Assembly: GCF_021233055.1 (NCBI RefSeq)
Contig: NZ_CP089538.1
Span: 2,496,501-2,560,500, forward strand
Reading direction: 5' to 3'
Origin: Spirosoma oryzicola
GTDB lineage: Bacteria > Bacteroidota > Bacteroidia > Cytophagales > Spirosomataceae
DNA length: 64,000 nt
In this document: positions 1 through 9,566 of the stretch, piece after piece
How positions within the stretch are numbered: position 1 is the stretch's first letter
Layout: each line of letters starts with the position of its first letter
Made by a program: the position numbers and the translations under genes
The notes under the pieces: generated by a model
The model's database searches: none
Told to the model about the DNA's origin: nothing
What the model saw: only the letters and a program-made list of their open reading frames with translations

Positions 1-2565
1 CGGGTAGCGGCCTTACGTGAATACAATGATAAGTTCGAATTAAACCTAAAAGACCAAGCGGCCCGCGAACTCAAAATTCAACTAGATGCGTCCAAAAAAG
101 CCTTAGACGACATTGTTGCCAAAAACGGTGAACGGGGTGAAGAATACCGCAAGGCTTATGCTCAATGGTTGAAGGACAACCAGCAGTATAATTCTGCGGT
201 ATTAACACAAACTGTTACCGCAGCCAAAGAAACGGCTCAGCAGATAAAGGAATATGAAAAGGAAATTCAGGAGGCCAACCGGGAAACTGCGCAGTTAGAT
301 AAAGATACCCTCCAAGTTCAAATTAGGTCACGTAAGGAAATCATTGGACTAACACTTGATTTACTTGGTCAGCAATCAGGAATGGTCGGCCAAGCGAGCC
401 AAGCGATTCGATCAGTGATGAACAATATTGACGGACTTTCGGCCAAATCACTCCAAGCCGCTCAGGACGGAGTAGCCAACGCCAATATCTACCTGAGTAA
501 CATCAAGCTAGCCTATGAAGAAGGAACCGCTATTGGTGACGCGGCTATCGCCCGCGCTAATCAGGGGGTAGCCGATGCCAACAATGTAGCCGCTAAAGCT
601 CAAGCCGCCACGGATGCCGCCTTTCTGGGTTTGGTTTCTACGGGCATACAGGTTGTTCTTGCATTAGCTGGAGCGATTCGCGAACGTATGGCCGAAGCCT
701 GCAAAGTTGCCGCCGAAAGTATGGGCAGGTTGCGCGATGTATTTAAGGACATATATGAGCAAATGGCGCAAACCAGCCGTGAGTCCTATGAATTGCAAAT
801 GGAAGCAGCTAAGGGCAATACCGAAAAGCAGCTCGCCATTATCAATGATTTCTATAAAACCCAAGACGAATTAGCGAGTAGCTCCGCTCGTATTGATGCA
901 GAGGTTGCTTACCATCAGAAGTTTTTCGAACTCCGTGGTGAGCAGAAGAAAATGCTATTATGGTGGGAGCAGGATGAGCAAGATGCATTGTACCGCGAAC
1001 AGGCTAGGGCCGCTCAAAAGGTACTACTGTTTCAAGCAAATATCGACGCTCTTGAACGACAAAAACTAAAGGCGAAGGAAGTTCACGAAACCCAACTCGC
1101 CGACATCGATGCTTACAATCAGCGCTTCAAAGAGGCCGTTGATGAGCGTATTGATAAACTTAACGAAGAGCTAGAAAAAGCCAAAGCAATCAGGGAGCAG
1201 GAATCGTCCGATAAGCAACTCCGTCTTGAAAATGACGATACGTTCAGAGCCGAAATCTTAGCCAAGGCAGAAGCCCGCGAAATTCAGAATCTTGAAGAGG
1301 CAAAGCAGCGCGAACTACAACGCGCTCAGGAATCCCAGGCAACCGCCGAAGAATTGGCTCGTATCGAAGCCGCTTTCGAGAAGTCAAAAGCCGACACTCA
1401 CGCTAAATTCGAAGATGCCAAAAAGGACAAGTCGGAACAGGTTAAACTGGCTACTATTGAGATAAAAACGCAGGAAAAGGATAGCGTCAATGCGATGGAA
1501 TCCGATTCGGCCAAAAAGGTGCTTGCCTTGCAGAATCAGGTAGCACAAAACGAAGCCGAAGCCGCTATCAAAAAGAAGATTGCCAACGCCGAGTATACGA
1601 ACGCTGTCATTGCGATGAATCAGCAAATCTTCGAAGCGAACAAGCAGATGAAGGTTGCCGAAATTCAGAGTGAAATTGCGATCCTGAATGCACAGAAGTC
1701 ATGGACAGGCATCGGCAACGGTAAAATCAATGAAGCGATCGGTCAACTGCAGCAAGCTATTTCGACAATTCAGGGCTTGAGTGCGGGAGGGCAAATGGTA
1801 GCCGTCGATGGTGGGTACACCTTCAATCCGAACAACAATACGTCAAACTTCAATCTCGATCAGGGAGAATTGCAGTACATCGTTGACATGAACCGGGCCG
1901 GGGGGCGCGATAAGATTTCGCTTCGAAACGGGACGGTCGGCGGCCCTAGCCTGCCGGTTCGTGAAGATACCTTGTCGCTACTGCCGGAAGGTCAGGAAGT
2001 TGGCTTGTACCGAAATGGCAAGCCTGCAACCTTTACCTACGACGTGAGCGGTAAGCGTGTTGACGTTGTTGATGCGAACGGAAAACCTGTTACCGTTGCT
2101 TTCGCCCGGGGCTTTATCCCGTCAACCGGCGAATCATTCTTCAAAGGCTCAGATTTCGTCGAAGGCTTAGGCTATCCGGACGGTCGCGACACCGTGCCGG
2201 CGATGGTCAACAAAGGCGAACGGATTGTGCCTACCGTACTCAACAACATCCTTGGCGGAAAGAAACTAAGCAACGAACAGCTTGTCGATAAGGTGCTCGC
2301 TCACGACAAGCTGATGCAGATGTTCCCCGATGCGGTTGGCTTGCTCACTGGTTCTCAGGGCGGTTCGATTATGAAGCTACCGGAGCATATCATGAAGGGA
2401 GCTGCAACCGATATGTCGGGCGTACGAAAAGACCTGCGCGACGTAAAGCAGGCTATTGAGAATTACAAGCCGCTTCATCTGTCATTTGACGAACACGGCT
2501 ACACCAAGTCGGTAATTGGTCGCGTGTCAAAAACGACCCTGATTCAATCCTTACTCACCCGTTAA
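1..2565 (+). CDS. Phage tail tape-measure protein, 3' part (partial at window edge)
   Basis: The frame is open to the left edge of the window, so only the last 854 residues are seen and the true start lies outside. The protein is dominated by long charged Ala/Glu/Lys/Gln-rich coiled coil (roughly residues 230-600 of the visible part), with a small hydrophobic Gly/Ala segment near residue 210. The C-terminal part carries the phrase GRDTVPAMVNKGERIV, commonly found near the end of tape-measure proteins. Tape measures set tail length and occupy the tail lumen. The tail-type genes directly downstream fit this. The family assignment comes from architecture, not a domain match. Confidence 0.75.
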   Translation, partial: RVAALREYNDKFELNLKDQAARELKIQLDASKKALDDIVAKNGERGEEYRKAYAQWLKDNQQYNSAVLTQTVTAAKETAQQIKEYEKEIQEANRETAQLDKDTLQVQIRSRKEIIGLTLDLLGQQSGMVGQASQAIRSVMNNIDGLSAKSLQAAQDGVANANIYLSNIKLAYEEGTAIGDAAIARANQGVADANNVAAKAQAATDAAFLGLVSTGIQVVLALAGAIRERMAEACKVAAESMGRLRDVFKDIYEQMAQTSRESYELQMEAAKGNTEKQLAIINDFYKTQDELASSSARIDAEVAYHQKFFELRGEQKKMLLWWEQDEQDALYREQARAAQKVLLFQANIDALERQKLKAKEVHETQLADIDAYNQRFKEAVDERIDKLNEELEKAKAIREQESSDKQLRLENDDTFRAEILAKAEAREIQNLEEAKQRELQRAQESQATAEELARIEAAFEKSKADTHAKFEDAKKDKSEQVKLATIEIKTQEKDSVNAMESDSAKKVLALQNQVAQNEAEAAIKKKIANAEYTNAVIAMNQQIFEANKQMKVAEIQSEIAILNAQKSWTGIGNGKINEAIGQLQQAISTIQGLSAGGQMVAVDGGYTFNPNNNTSNFNLDQGELQYIVDMNRAGGRDKISLRNGTVGGPSLPVREDTLSLLPEGQEVGLYRNGKPATFTYDVSGKRVDVVDANGKPVTVAFARGFIPSTGESFFKGSDFVEGLGYPDGRDTVPAMVNKGERIVPTVLNNILGGKKLSNEQLVDKVLAHDKLMQMFPDAVGLLTGSQGGSIMKLPEHIMKGAATDMSGVRKDLRDVKQAIENYKPLHLSFDEHGYTKSVIGRVSKTTLIQSLLTR

Positions 2566-2570
2566 CTTGT

Positions 2571-2879
2571 ATGGCAACCCCTAAGAAATTACCCAAAGCC
2601 CGTAAGCGCTACTTTATTCAGAACCCTGTTGTCGTACTTGATTTAGCCGATTATGAGCGAATCTACGAACACTTGGTCAGCATGGGCCTGTACAGCAACC
2701 AGCCAAAAAATATTAAGGTTGGTTTGGATAGTCGCCATCGGTGCATTCTTAAGGAAATTAAGGATAAAGTTAAAATGGCGCGTCGTCATTACAATATCAG
2801 CGAAGGGGCCAGGCTTTACAGCCAAAAGGAAACAGAGTCTAGTTTAAACGAGATGGCTGATGTATTACTATCTCGATAA
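2571..2879 (+). CDS. Small basic phage protein, unknown function
   Basis: A 102-residue basic protein whose start lies 5 bases after the tape-measure stop codon. Its 3' end overlaps the next gene by 20 bases, so it clearly belongs to the tail operon. It has no signal peptide or membrane segment. The N-terminus is Lys/Arg-rich and the body has alternating hydrophobic and charged residues. I do not recognise the family. From its position between tape measure and a baseplate-like protein, a minor tail role is likely. Confidence 0.6.
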   Translation: MATPKKLPKARKRYFIQNPVVVLDLADYERIYEHLVSMGLYSNQPKNIKVGLDSRHRCILKEIKDKVKMARRHYNISEGARLYSQKETESSLNEMADVLLSR

Positions 2880-4695
2880 TACGGCGATCGATGCGCCGGT
2901 CGGCTTGGATGGGCTGATTCTTCGAAAGATGCGCAATCCGCGTTATTGGGGGTTCTTGCTGGGTAGTATGGGTACGGGGGCAATGTCGGGCATTACCTAC
3001 CACCAACCCGAAGCAACCCGTTTGCTGGCCAATCAATTCCGGAAGCACGGCACCGAAGCGGTAACACGGTTTCGGATGATCGAATCGGGCTACACCCTGT
3101 ACGATGGCAACATCGACTATTCAACGTATACAACGGACGGGCAGGTTGTCAGCGTCGATCTTCGGGACGCAAACGAACTGGTTAGTCTGGAAGCGCAGGC
3201 GACAACGGATTATAGGTTGACTCCTGATCAGGCCATAACGCTCCATACCCGGCCTTTGGGCGGACACGTTCAATTGCTTACCGATCCGAACGCGTTGACT
3301 GTACAGCAATCGTCGATTGGCTCGGTTTCGATTAATCATGCTTTGCCGTTAACGCGAAAAGCGGATAGTGACGAAACGGTGAAGGGTTCCTTAGCGCCGG
3401 TCGTAACTCCGCTGGCATTAGATCCTTTTTACCGCAACACAACGACCACTGAGCAGCTTGTTAAATTATCAGGTATCGTTGTCGTGGAAGCAAAAGCCAG
3501 TGCAACAGTATCAGTCAAATTGATTGTCGAGTCGGTTAGTGGCGACGGTACTTTACTCGCATCGGTAGTAGTCGGACAATACGGTATAGCGACCACACAA
3601 ACAACGATTCGCGCGGTCGTTGATCTACGAATTGCGGTACCCGTATCCGGCTCGTGTCGTTTGGTGTGGCGTAGCGATGTGCAGGTTTCTTCGTTTGCGT
3701 TTACCTACGTTGATAGTACGGTTGTGTCAGTAACCGACGAAGATGATTTACCTGAATCGACAGCTTACGGCGTTCTGGCAATTGATGCACTCAAAAAGCT
3801 TGTTTCGGCATCAACGGCAGGCAAACTATCGGTAAAGAGTGATTTCTTCGAGCGGGGCGAGGGTAAGTACTTCATGATGGCTTCGGGGCTTGGTATTCGG
3901 GGCATAAACACTCCATTCAGCACAAGCCTGCAAACGCTGTTTGAGAATCTTTGCTACATCTGGAATCTCAGGTTGTGGATTGATGGCGACACCATTCATA
4001 TCGAATCACGAAATGCAAAACAAAAGCGGGTAAGTCGGATAACTGATCTATTTACCTTTTCTCAGAGCGTCGCTACTGAGTTTTTGTACAACGAAATCAA
4101 CGTTGGCTACGAAACCTGGCAGGGTGAAAGTTTACTGGCTCGCGAAGAAATCAACAAATTGATTACCTATACTACGGGTGTAACGGTGCTCCGAAATGTG
4201 CTCAATTTACGGTGCACCTTCATTGCCGCGTCAACACTTATCGAAGAGCAGCGCCGAAAACAGTTTGATTCGAAAACGTCGGGGCCCAGCAAAATAGAAG
4301 GCAATGACGACAAACTGTTTATGCTCTGTTGCGTACCACACGGTTCGGGCTATCGCGCTGAAACAACGGAACTTAACAAAGATAGTGTCAGTGATTACAG
4401 TCCGGACACTTTGTACAATCGGCGCATCACTCCCCAGCAGAATTTGACCCGTTGGGAGCGCGTGATTAGAGCTTCGGGCCCAATAAAAGAGTTTGATCTT
4501 ACCGCCGTTCCGCAATCAGCTACACCTATGCTGACGACAATAAGCTGTCCGATGGATTTGTACAGCTACTCGCAGATTGGCGACTACATCGAAATAGACG
4601 CACCAGGCTACAAAGCATCTGGCGAACTGCTTGATATTGAATACAGAAAATCCCTCAAAGGCGACGAGGCAACCTTAACGATTCTATCCTACTAA
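2860..4695 (+). CDS. Phage tail/baseplate hub-like structural protein
   Basis: A 611-residue protein starting inside the end of the preceding small gene. The N-terminus reads as a distal-tail-like beta domain. The middle is beta-rich with many Val/Thr/Ser, and the C-terminal third (FSQSVATEFLYNEINVGYE onward) ends in a compact beta domain with the phrase YSQIGDYIEID. This kind of protein, directly after a tape measure in Bacteroidota phages, is usually a distal tail or baseplate hub protein. It occupies the same relative place as the 443/680-residue tail proteins of the second element, although I see no convincing sequence similarity. Function is inferred from position and size. Confidence 0.55.
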   Translation: MYYYLDNTAIDAPVGLDGLILRKMRNPRYWGFLLGSMGTGAMSGITYHQPEATRLLANQFRKHGTEAVTRFRMIESGYTLYDGNIDYSTYTTDGQVVSVDLRDANELVSLEAQATTDYRLTPDQAITLHTRPLGGHVQLLTDPNALTVQQSSIGSVSINHALPLTRKADSDETVKGSLAPVVTPLALDPFYRNTTTTEQLVKLSGIVVVEAKASATVSVKLIVESVSGDGTLLASVVVGQYGIATTQTTIRAVVDLRIAVPVSGSCRLVWRSDVQVSSFAFTYVDSTVVSVTDEDDLPESTAYGVLAIDALKKLVSASTAGKLSVKSDFFERGEGKYFMMASGLGIRGINTPFSTSLQTLFENLCYIWNLRLWIDGDTIHIESRNAKQKRVSRITDLFTFSQSVATEFLYNEINVGYETWQGESLLAREEINKLITYTTGVTVLRNVLNLRCTFIAASTLIEEQRRKQFDSKTSGPSKIEGNDDKLFMLCCVPHGSGYRAETTELNKDSVSDYSPDTLYNRRITPQQNLTRWERVIRASGPIKEFDLTAVPQSATPMLTTISCPMDLYSYSQIGDYIEIDAPGYKASGELLDIEYRKSLKGDEATLTILSY

Positions 4696-4696
4696 C

Positions 4697-7483
4697 ATGC
4701 AATTGTTCGACGCATTCATTCGGTTTTTTCTGCTTGATGATGACGGCAAAGCGACGCCCCAAAACGGTGTACTGCCCACCGAAAAACACGCGGTTATACC
4801 CGCCGTACCCGGTGATTTATTCCGGTTTTTAGTGCCGTGCGCTGATTTGGGCGGTGTTCGGCCCGAATCGACGGGCGTATACATTGGTGAGCAGAAAGTC
4901 GGCTTTATTCGCCGTCAGGAAGCGGAAACGTATAGCGAAATCCGTCTTCGGGTGAACAGTGCCGTGTCCGAAGGTGACTACAAACAGTTCGCGCTGCTCG
5001 GCGAAATTCCCAATCCAGACCACGCCGTCACGAATCTGGCGCTTAACCGCGCGTGTCTGGCTAGTTCGACGCTCGAAGTATCGAACGTAGGTACGTACGC
5101 GCTGACCGATGGCGTTCTTGATAACGGCTTTTGGACAAGCAACAGCGATTACTTTCAGGCGCACGACGAATGGCTTATTATGCCACTGGCTGAACTTTCG
5201 CGCATAAACAGCCTAGTTTTCTATGCGCGAAACTCGCGTGACGGCTATACCCACTTTCCGGTATCGGTCCGGCTTGAGATTAGTACAGATGGTACAAATT
5301 ATTCATTCGTTCGGCAGTGGCTGAATCTTGATCAGCCGTCCGGTTTACTAGCCGTTACGCTGCAACTACCGGAAGCCGTTGACGCTACGCACCTAAAGCT
5401 AACCTTTAGCGATATGCGGCTCAACACCTTCGATTCGTCGTACCGTGCGCAGCTCGCTGAGTGGCAGGTTATCGGTTATCCGCTCAGCAAACCGCCGACC
5501 ATCGAAGCCAATCTGCTCGGCACCTTCAAAAAACAACTGACAAACCTTGGCGACTACGTGCGGGAAATTCGCTCGTTTTTCGAGAGTTATGTCAACACGC
5601 CCGTTACCGTCGATGAAGACGGCTCAGAATTAGTAATCAAGATGTATCATACCGACCGATTTGGGCTTGGAAACGTCCGCGTCGGTATTGGCCTAGGTGA
5701 CGTGTCCGAAAGCAACACAAACGAACCGCGTTTGTCGGTCCGCTTCAAAGATACGATTACTCAGCCCGCTAAAACCTCCTACCGCGTCAGCGTTGATCTG
5801 GATATTGCCGAGGGGAATAGCTACGTACTTGGCGAGAAAAATTATACCGCTACCCGAACCGATACGGCTAGTAGTATTCTAACCGCCTTGGGTGTTACCG
5901 GCGAAACGATTGAACTACCGGGTGGCACAACGCCGGTTATCAGCGCGTCGGCGGGCTCCGTTTCGGTTATTAACCGCAACCGTCCGGCTATACAAGTCTT
6001 GTTTGTGTATTCATCGGGTGGTAGCGATAACTACAAAGCGGTGGTATCTTCGTCCGTTCAGGCGGGCAACACCTACCAAATTTCCGTCGAAGGCCAGACG
6101 ACGCGTACGTACATTGCGCAGCCAGGCGATGTAGCCGCAACGGTAGAAGCGTATTTCAACGCCAACGGTGGCACTTCGTTTAGTACACCGCTCGGCAAAG
6201 TGCCCATTGCCCGCGCCGATGCAGGTAGTCAGGTAATTGCTAATGTAAACAGCCCGGCAATCCGGCTTACGTCCCGTACCGAGATTCCCGCGCAGGTACT
6301 TGACCGCTACGACGTTTTTGTGGGCACGAGTATACTCCCCGGCAATACCTTTAGTTTGCAGCAAAATAGCGACGCCAAGCGCGTTGTGGTGGCCAGTTCG
6401 GGCGACACGGCACTTTCTGTTGCGCAGGGCTTTGGCTACGACACCAATCCGTTTACACTCAGCATCCCAACCGGCTCGAAGCTTACGGGCTTTGCTGAGT
6501 CCGGCCCGCGCTACAATGAGGCTAATATCGCGGATGTGGAAGTGTTATCCGGTCCGATTCTGCAACGAAATCTGCCCTACGTGGCCGAAATCGTTGTACC
6601 CACCAATCAGCTCGAAGGTGTATACAGTCTCGATTTGAAAACGGATACCCTTATCGCGCAGAGCAATTATATCGACGTTCGCGCTGACGATAAAAACACG
6701 GCGCTCGTTCGCTTCGCGGATACGGGTCACACCTACGGCATGCGCTACGAGGAAATGGGTTTGGTGCAACAAATCCGACTGCCAATCTACGTTTCACCCG
6801 CCAAGATTCGTCAGACCGAAACCCTTGGCCAGACGCCGGACGGTAAGATGATTCGGGCAGAAACCCGCAGCGAAGCGGTGCACACGCTAACAACCCGTGC
6901 CTTGCCATCCGCTTTTCACAAAGCAATGTGGACTGCTCTGAAACATCGTCAGCTAACAATTGACGGTATTCATTACCAACAACAGGGCGAATACAGCCTC
7001 AGTGATTGGGTTGGCCGCAAAAACAAGCTCATACAGGGCTCAGCGGAGCTTATTCGACTGGACAGTTACCGCAACAACCGTTTCGAAAATAAGCATCTAT
7101 CAACCCTCACTGAATCAATGGGTTATGTACTTATTGAGAATGTAGATACACCGCTTGGACTGAGCGTTTATTTACAGAGCGATAATATTGTAGGCCGGGT
7201 TCGGGCGGGCAGTACAGTTGCGCCGGACGTATACCAACTACAGATCCGTTCAGGATGCGAACCTTTGGAGGTCGCCGTTTACGTGGACAATGTGCTGTTC
7301 GTGACGAGTCTACTGACCGCTTCCCGGCTTAATCGAATTGATGAGTACCTGATTTTGCAAGCGTCGCAGTCGGTTCGTATTGTCGCCAGACCCGCAGCGA
7401 GCAACGTCAAAACCAAAACGTGGCTGCAACACCGGACCGACAGCGCGTACAGTGACGAGTACAGTAACCAATTTGAGCCGTAA
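4697..7483 (+). CDS. Large tail structural protein with F5/8 type C (discoidin)-like domain
   Basis: A 928-residue protein starting one base after the preceding stop. Residues about 112-262 contain a discoidin/F5-8 type C-like module: the opening phrase TNLALNRACLASS, a central PVSVRLEISTDGTNYS strand pair, and a closing LKLTFSD segment. Such modules bind carbohydrates or membranes. Several beta-rich repeats follow with similar phrases (for example NSYVLGEKNYTATRTDTASS and NTYQISVEGQTTRTYIAQPGD), suggesting repeated Ig-like or tail-spike domains at about 350-640. The likely role is a baseplate or receptor-binding protein at the tail tip. The discoidin call is fairly strong; the rest is inferred from context. 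Confidence 0.6.
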   Translation: MQLFDAFIRFFLLDDDGKATPQNGVLPTEKHAVIPAVPGDLFRFLVPCADLGGVRPESTGVYIGEQKVGFIRRQEAETYSEIRLRVNSAVSEGDYKQFALLGEIPNPDHAVTNLALNRACLASSTLEVSNVGTYALTDGVLDNGFWTSNSDYFQAHDEWLIMPLAELSRINSLVFYARNSRDGYTHFPVSVRLEISTDGTNYSFVRQWLNLDQPSGLLAVTLQLPEAVDATHLKLTFSDMRLNTFDSSYRAQLAEWQVIGYPLSKPPTIEANLLGTFKKQLTNLGDYVREIRSFFESYVNTPVTVDEDGSELVIKMYHTDRFGLGNVRVGIGLGDVSESNTNEPRLSVRFKDTITQPAKTSYRVSVDLDIAEGNSYVLGEKNYTATRTDTASSILTALGVTGETIELPGGTTPVISASAGSVSVINRNRPAIQVLFVYSSGGSDNYKAVVSSSVQAGNTYQISVEGQTTRTYIAQPGDVAATVEAYFNANGGTSFSTPLGKVPIARADAGSQVIANVNSPAIRLTSRTEIPAQVLDRYDVFVGTSILPGNTFSLQQNSDAKRVVVASSGDTALSVAQGFGYDTNPFTLSIPTGSKLTGFAESGPRYNEANIADVEVLSGPILQRNLPYVAEIVVPTNQLEGVYSLDLKTDTLIAQSNYIDVRADDKNTALVRFADTGHTYGMRYEEMGLVQQIRLPIYVSPAKIRQTETLGQTPDGKMIRAETRSEAVHTLTTRALPSAFHKAMWTALKHRQLTIDGIHYQQQGEYSLSDWVGRKNKLIQGSAELIRLDSYRNNRFENKHLSTLTESMGYVLIENVDTPLGLSVYLQSDNIVGRVRAGSTVAPDVYQLQIRSGCEPLEVAVYVDNVLFVTSLLTASRLNRIDEYLILQASQSVRIVARPAASNVKTKTWLQHRTDSAYSDEYSNQFEP

Positions 7484-7484
7484 C

Positions 7485-9566
7485 ATGAAGGTACTTTTTC
7501 GGGTAGTTGTGCTGGTCGGCCTTTCGCTGAGCAGCTACGCGCAGCAACTCACGCTGGCGCAGATGTACGCCAAAATTGATAACAGCTTTCCCGACAATGT
7601 GGCGGGCAAGATTTCGGCGGCTCAGATGCGGGCACGGTTCAAGGATCTCGCGCTGTACTTCTTTCAGACCGGCACCCCCGATGGTCAGCCCTTTACCCGC
7701 TCCCAGGCCCGCGCCATCAGTGCGCCGAGCAACGACGCAAAGTTCAACCTGCTTTTTATTACCGACAAAGGACTCGAAGGCTCGTTTGTGTACGATGCTG
7801 CCGATAACTCAACCGCCGACGATGGCGTGTTGACACTCGTCAGCGCGTCAGGCCGTCGCTACAAACGCATTTACGACGTTGCGAAAATTAGCTGGTTCGG
7901 CGCAAAAGGCGATGGTATCAACGATGATGGCCCGGCCTTCGTGAAGGCAATTCAATCGGGCTTAACGGTCAGGGTACCTAAGACAAACGCTTATTACCGG
8001 ATCAATAATCGGGTCGTTATTTCGAATAAAACAGGCTTTGAGATTCAGGCGACGGGGGCTAAGATACTCAACAGCGATACGACAAAAGCCTCGTTCCTGT
8101 TTCAGAACTGTTCTGATTTTACGATTCAGGGGGGCGTGTGGGGCTACGCCTTTATTCCAAAGCAGAACGGCGGCAACGATCAGCACATCATGCACATTGA
8201 TCAGTGTCAGAACGTAGTCTTGCGCAAAGCCGAGTTGCGCTACGGACCAGAAATGGGGCTTGCTATTACCAACTGCAACAACGTGACTGTAGAAGGCAAC
8301 TACATTCATCACACCTTTCGTGACGGCGTGTATTCCCGCTACAACGCCAATCTGTACATTCTGAATAATTTAGTTCGACACATTAAGGATGACGGACTAT
8401 CGATTCACGATAAAGACAACCGCGATCCGGGTGTTGATGCATCGAAAGCAATCCTGAGAAGTTACGGCTATTCGCAAACGAGCAACGTTACGCTTCAGGG
8501 CAATGATATCAGCAATGTATATCAGGGTGTCGGCTCAATAGCGGCTTACAATCTTCAGATTCTCAATAACACGATTAAAAATACGGTCATCGCCGGTATT
8601 GCTGTATTCAATATCAATAACGACGATCCGGCAACGGCGAGTAATATCCGCATTGAAAGCAACAGCCTGGATTCAACCAACCGGACTACGCTCATTAATG
8701 GCAAGCTGTACAGCAACAGCGGCCAATCGGGAACAGGCCGGGCCGCTATTGCAACAATCAGCCTGGGCAACAACAATCAGATCGGCCAGGGCGAAACCAA
8801 GCGGCTTAAAAACATCGCCGTCCTGAATAACACGGTTAAAAATTCGGGGGCACATGGTTTCTTCGGGCGCACGTTCGACGGGCTTACGTTGTCCAAAAAT
8901 ACGTTTCAGGACTGCGCAGGCCCGAACCCGTCAACAACGTTGTCGGGCGACGTAATCGAAATCGGCGAGGGTACCGACTACGACGAAACGAATAATACAG
9001 TTATCGATACCCGTTCGACACCACTCCACCACTACGCGTTTTCACTGAACAACGTAATTGGTCAGTACAACACATCATTCGTAAGGGGCACGACGGCGGG
9101 CGAACGGCAAACGCTCAACGCAGCGCCGACCAGTGACCGGGTCAAGTATGGCATTGTCGGTACCAGTGCTACGAACGTCAACACATCGGGCGCTACCAGC
9201 TTCAACGCGGTACAGACGCCGAACATCTACCAAATCGCGGGTGGCGCGTGGAATACATCCATATCCGCACCAACCGCACTCGCTACCGCAGGCAATCTAC
9301 ACGTTTCGGTATCCAATGATGCGATAACGCAGGAAGCGTTTGATTACCTCGGCAACAAAGCGTGGCGTGTTTTGAATGGTTACCACAGCTCAAACAACTG
9401 GTCAGAATGGACCTACGCTCTGAAACCATTGATCAAATCGGCGGTACCGACAACGGACGAAGTACCCGTTAATAATTCCCGTGTTGTGGTCAATCCTGGT
9501 ACGTGGGTTCGCTACTACGTGAATCTGGGTGGCCAGTTGTGGTATTCCCAAATGACAACGAACTAA
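7485..9566 (+). CDS. Tail fibre/spike with right-handed beta-helix and N-terminal signal peptide
   Basis: I start this at the ATG two bases after the previous stop (693 residues); the longer frame to 7380 only overlaps the upstream gene. The first about 20 residues form a Sec-type signal peptide ending in SSYAQ. Residues 25-50 hold an IDNSFPDN motif followed by a short helix. At about 137 comes WFGAKGDGINDDGPAF, the hallmark opening of pectate-lyase-3-type beta-helices. Asn-rich helix coils (NNVTVEGNYIHH, NVTLQGNDISN) run to about 520. Residues 580-650 resemble a pyocin-knob domain (IAGGAWNTS...NNWSEWTYA). It is probably a receptor-binding or polysaccharide-degrading spike. Confidence 0.75.
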   Translation: MKVLFRVVVLVGLSLSSYAQQLTLAQMYAKIDNSFPDNVAGKISAAQMRARFKDLALYFFQTGTPDGQPFTRSQARAISAPSNDAKFNLLFITDKGLEGSFVYDAADNSTADDGVLTLVSASGRRYKRIYDVAKISWFGAKGDGINDDGPAFVKAIQSGLTVRVPKTNAYYRINNRVVISNKTGFEIQATGAKILNSDTTKASFLFQNCSDFTIQGGVWGYAFIPKQNGGNDQHIMHIDQCQNVVLRKAELRYGPEMGLAITNCNNVTVEGNYIHHTFRDGVYSRYNANLYILNNLVRHIKDDGLSIHDKDNRDPGVDASKAILRSYGYSQTSNVTLQGNDISNVYQGVGSIAAYNLQILNNTIKNTVIAGIAVFNINNDDPATASNIRIESNSLDSTNRTTLINGKLYSNSGQSGTGRAAIATISLGNNNQIGQGETKRLKNIAVLNNTVKNSGAHGFFGRTFDGLTLSKNTFQDCAGPNPSTTLSGDVIEIGEGTDYDETNNTVIDTRSTPLHHYAFSLNNVIGQYNTSFVRGTTAGERQTLNAAPTSDRVKYGIVGTSATNVNTSGATSFNAVQTPNIYQIAGGAWNTSISAPTALATAGNLHVSVSNDAITQEAFDYLGNKAWRVLNGYHSSNNWSEWTYALKPLIKSAVPTTDEVPVNNSRVVVNPGTWVRYYVNLGGQLWYSQMTTN

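Noticed and set aside
7380..7484. Longer start of the beta-helix fibre gene
   Set aside because: The extra 35 residues overlap the upstream gene and would bury the clear signal peptide; the ATG at 7485 is better.
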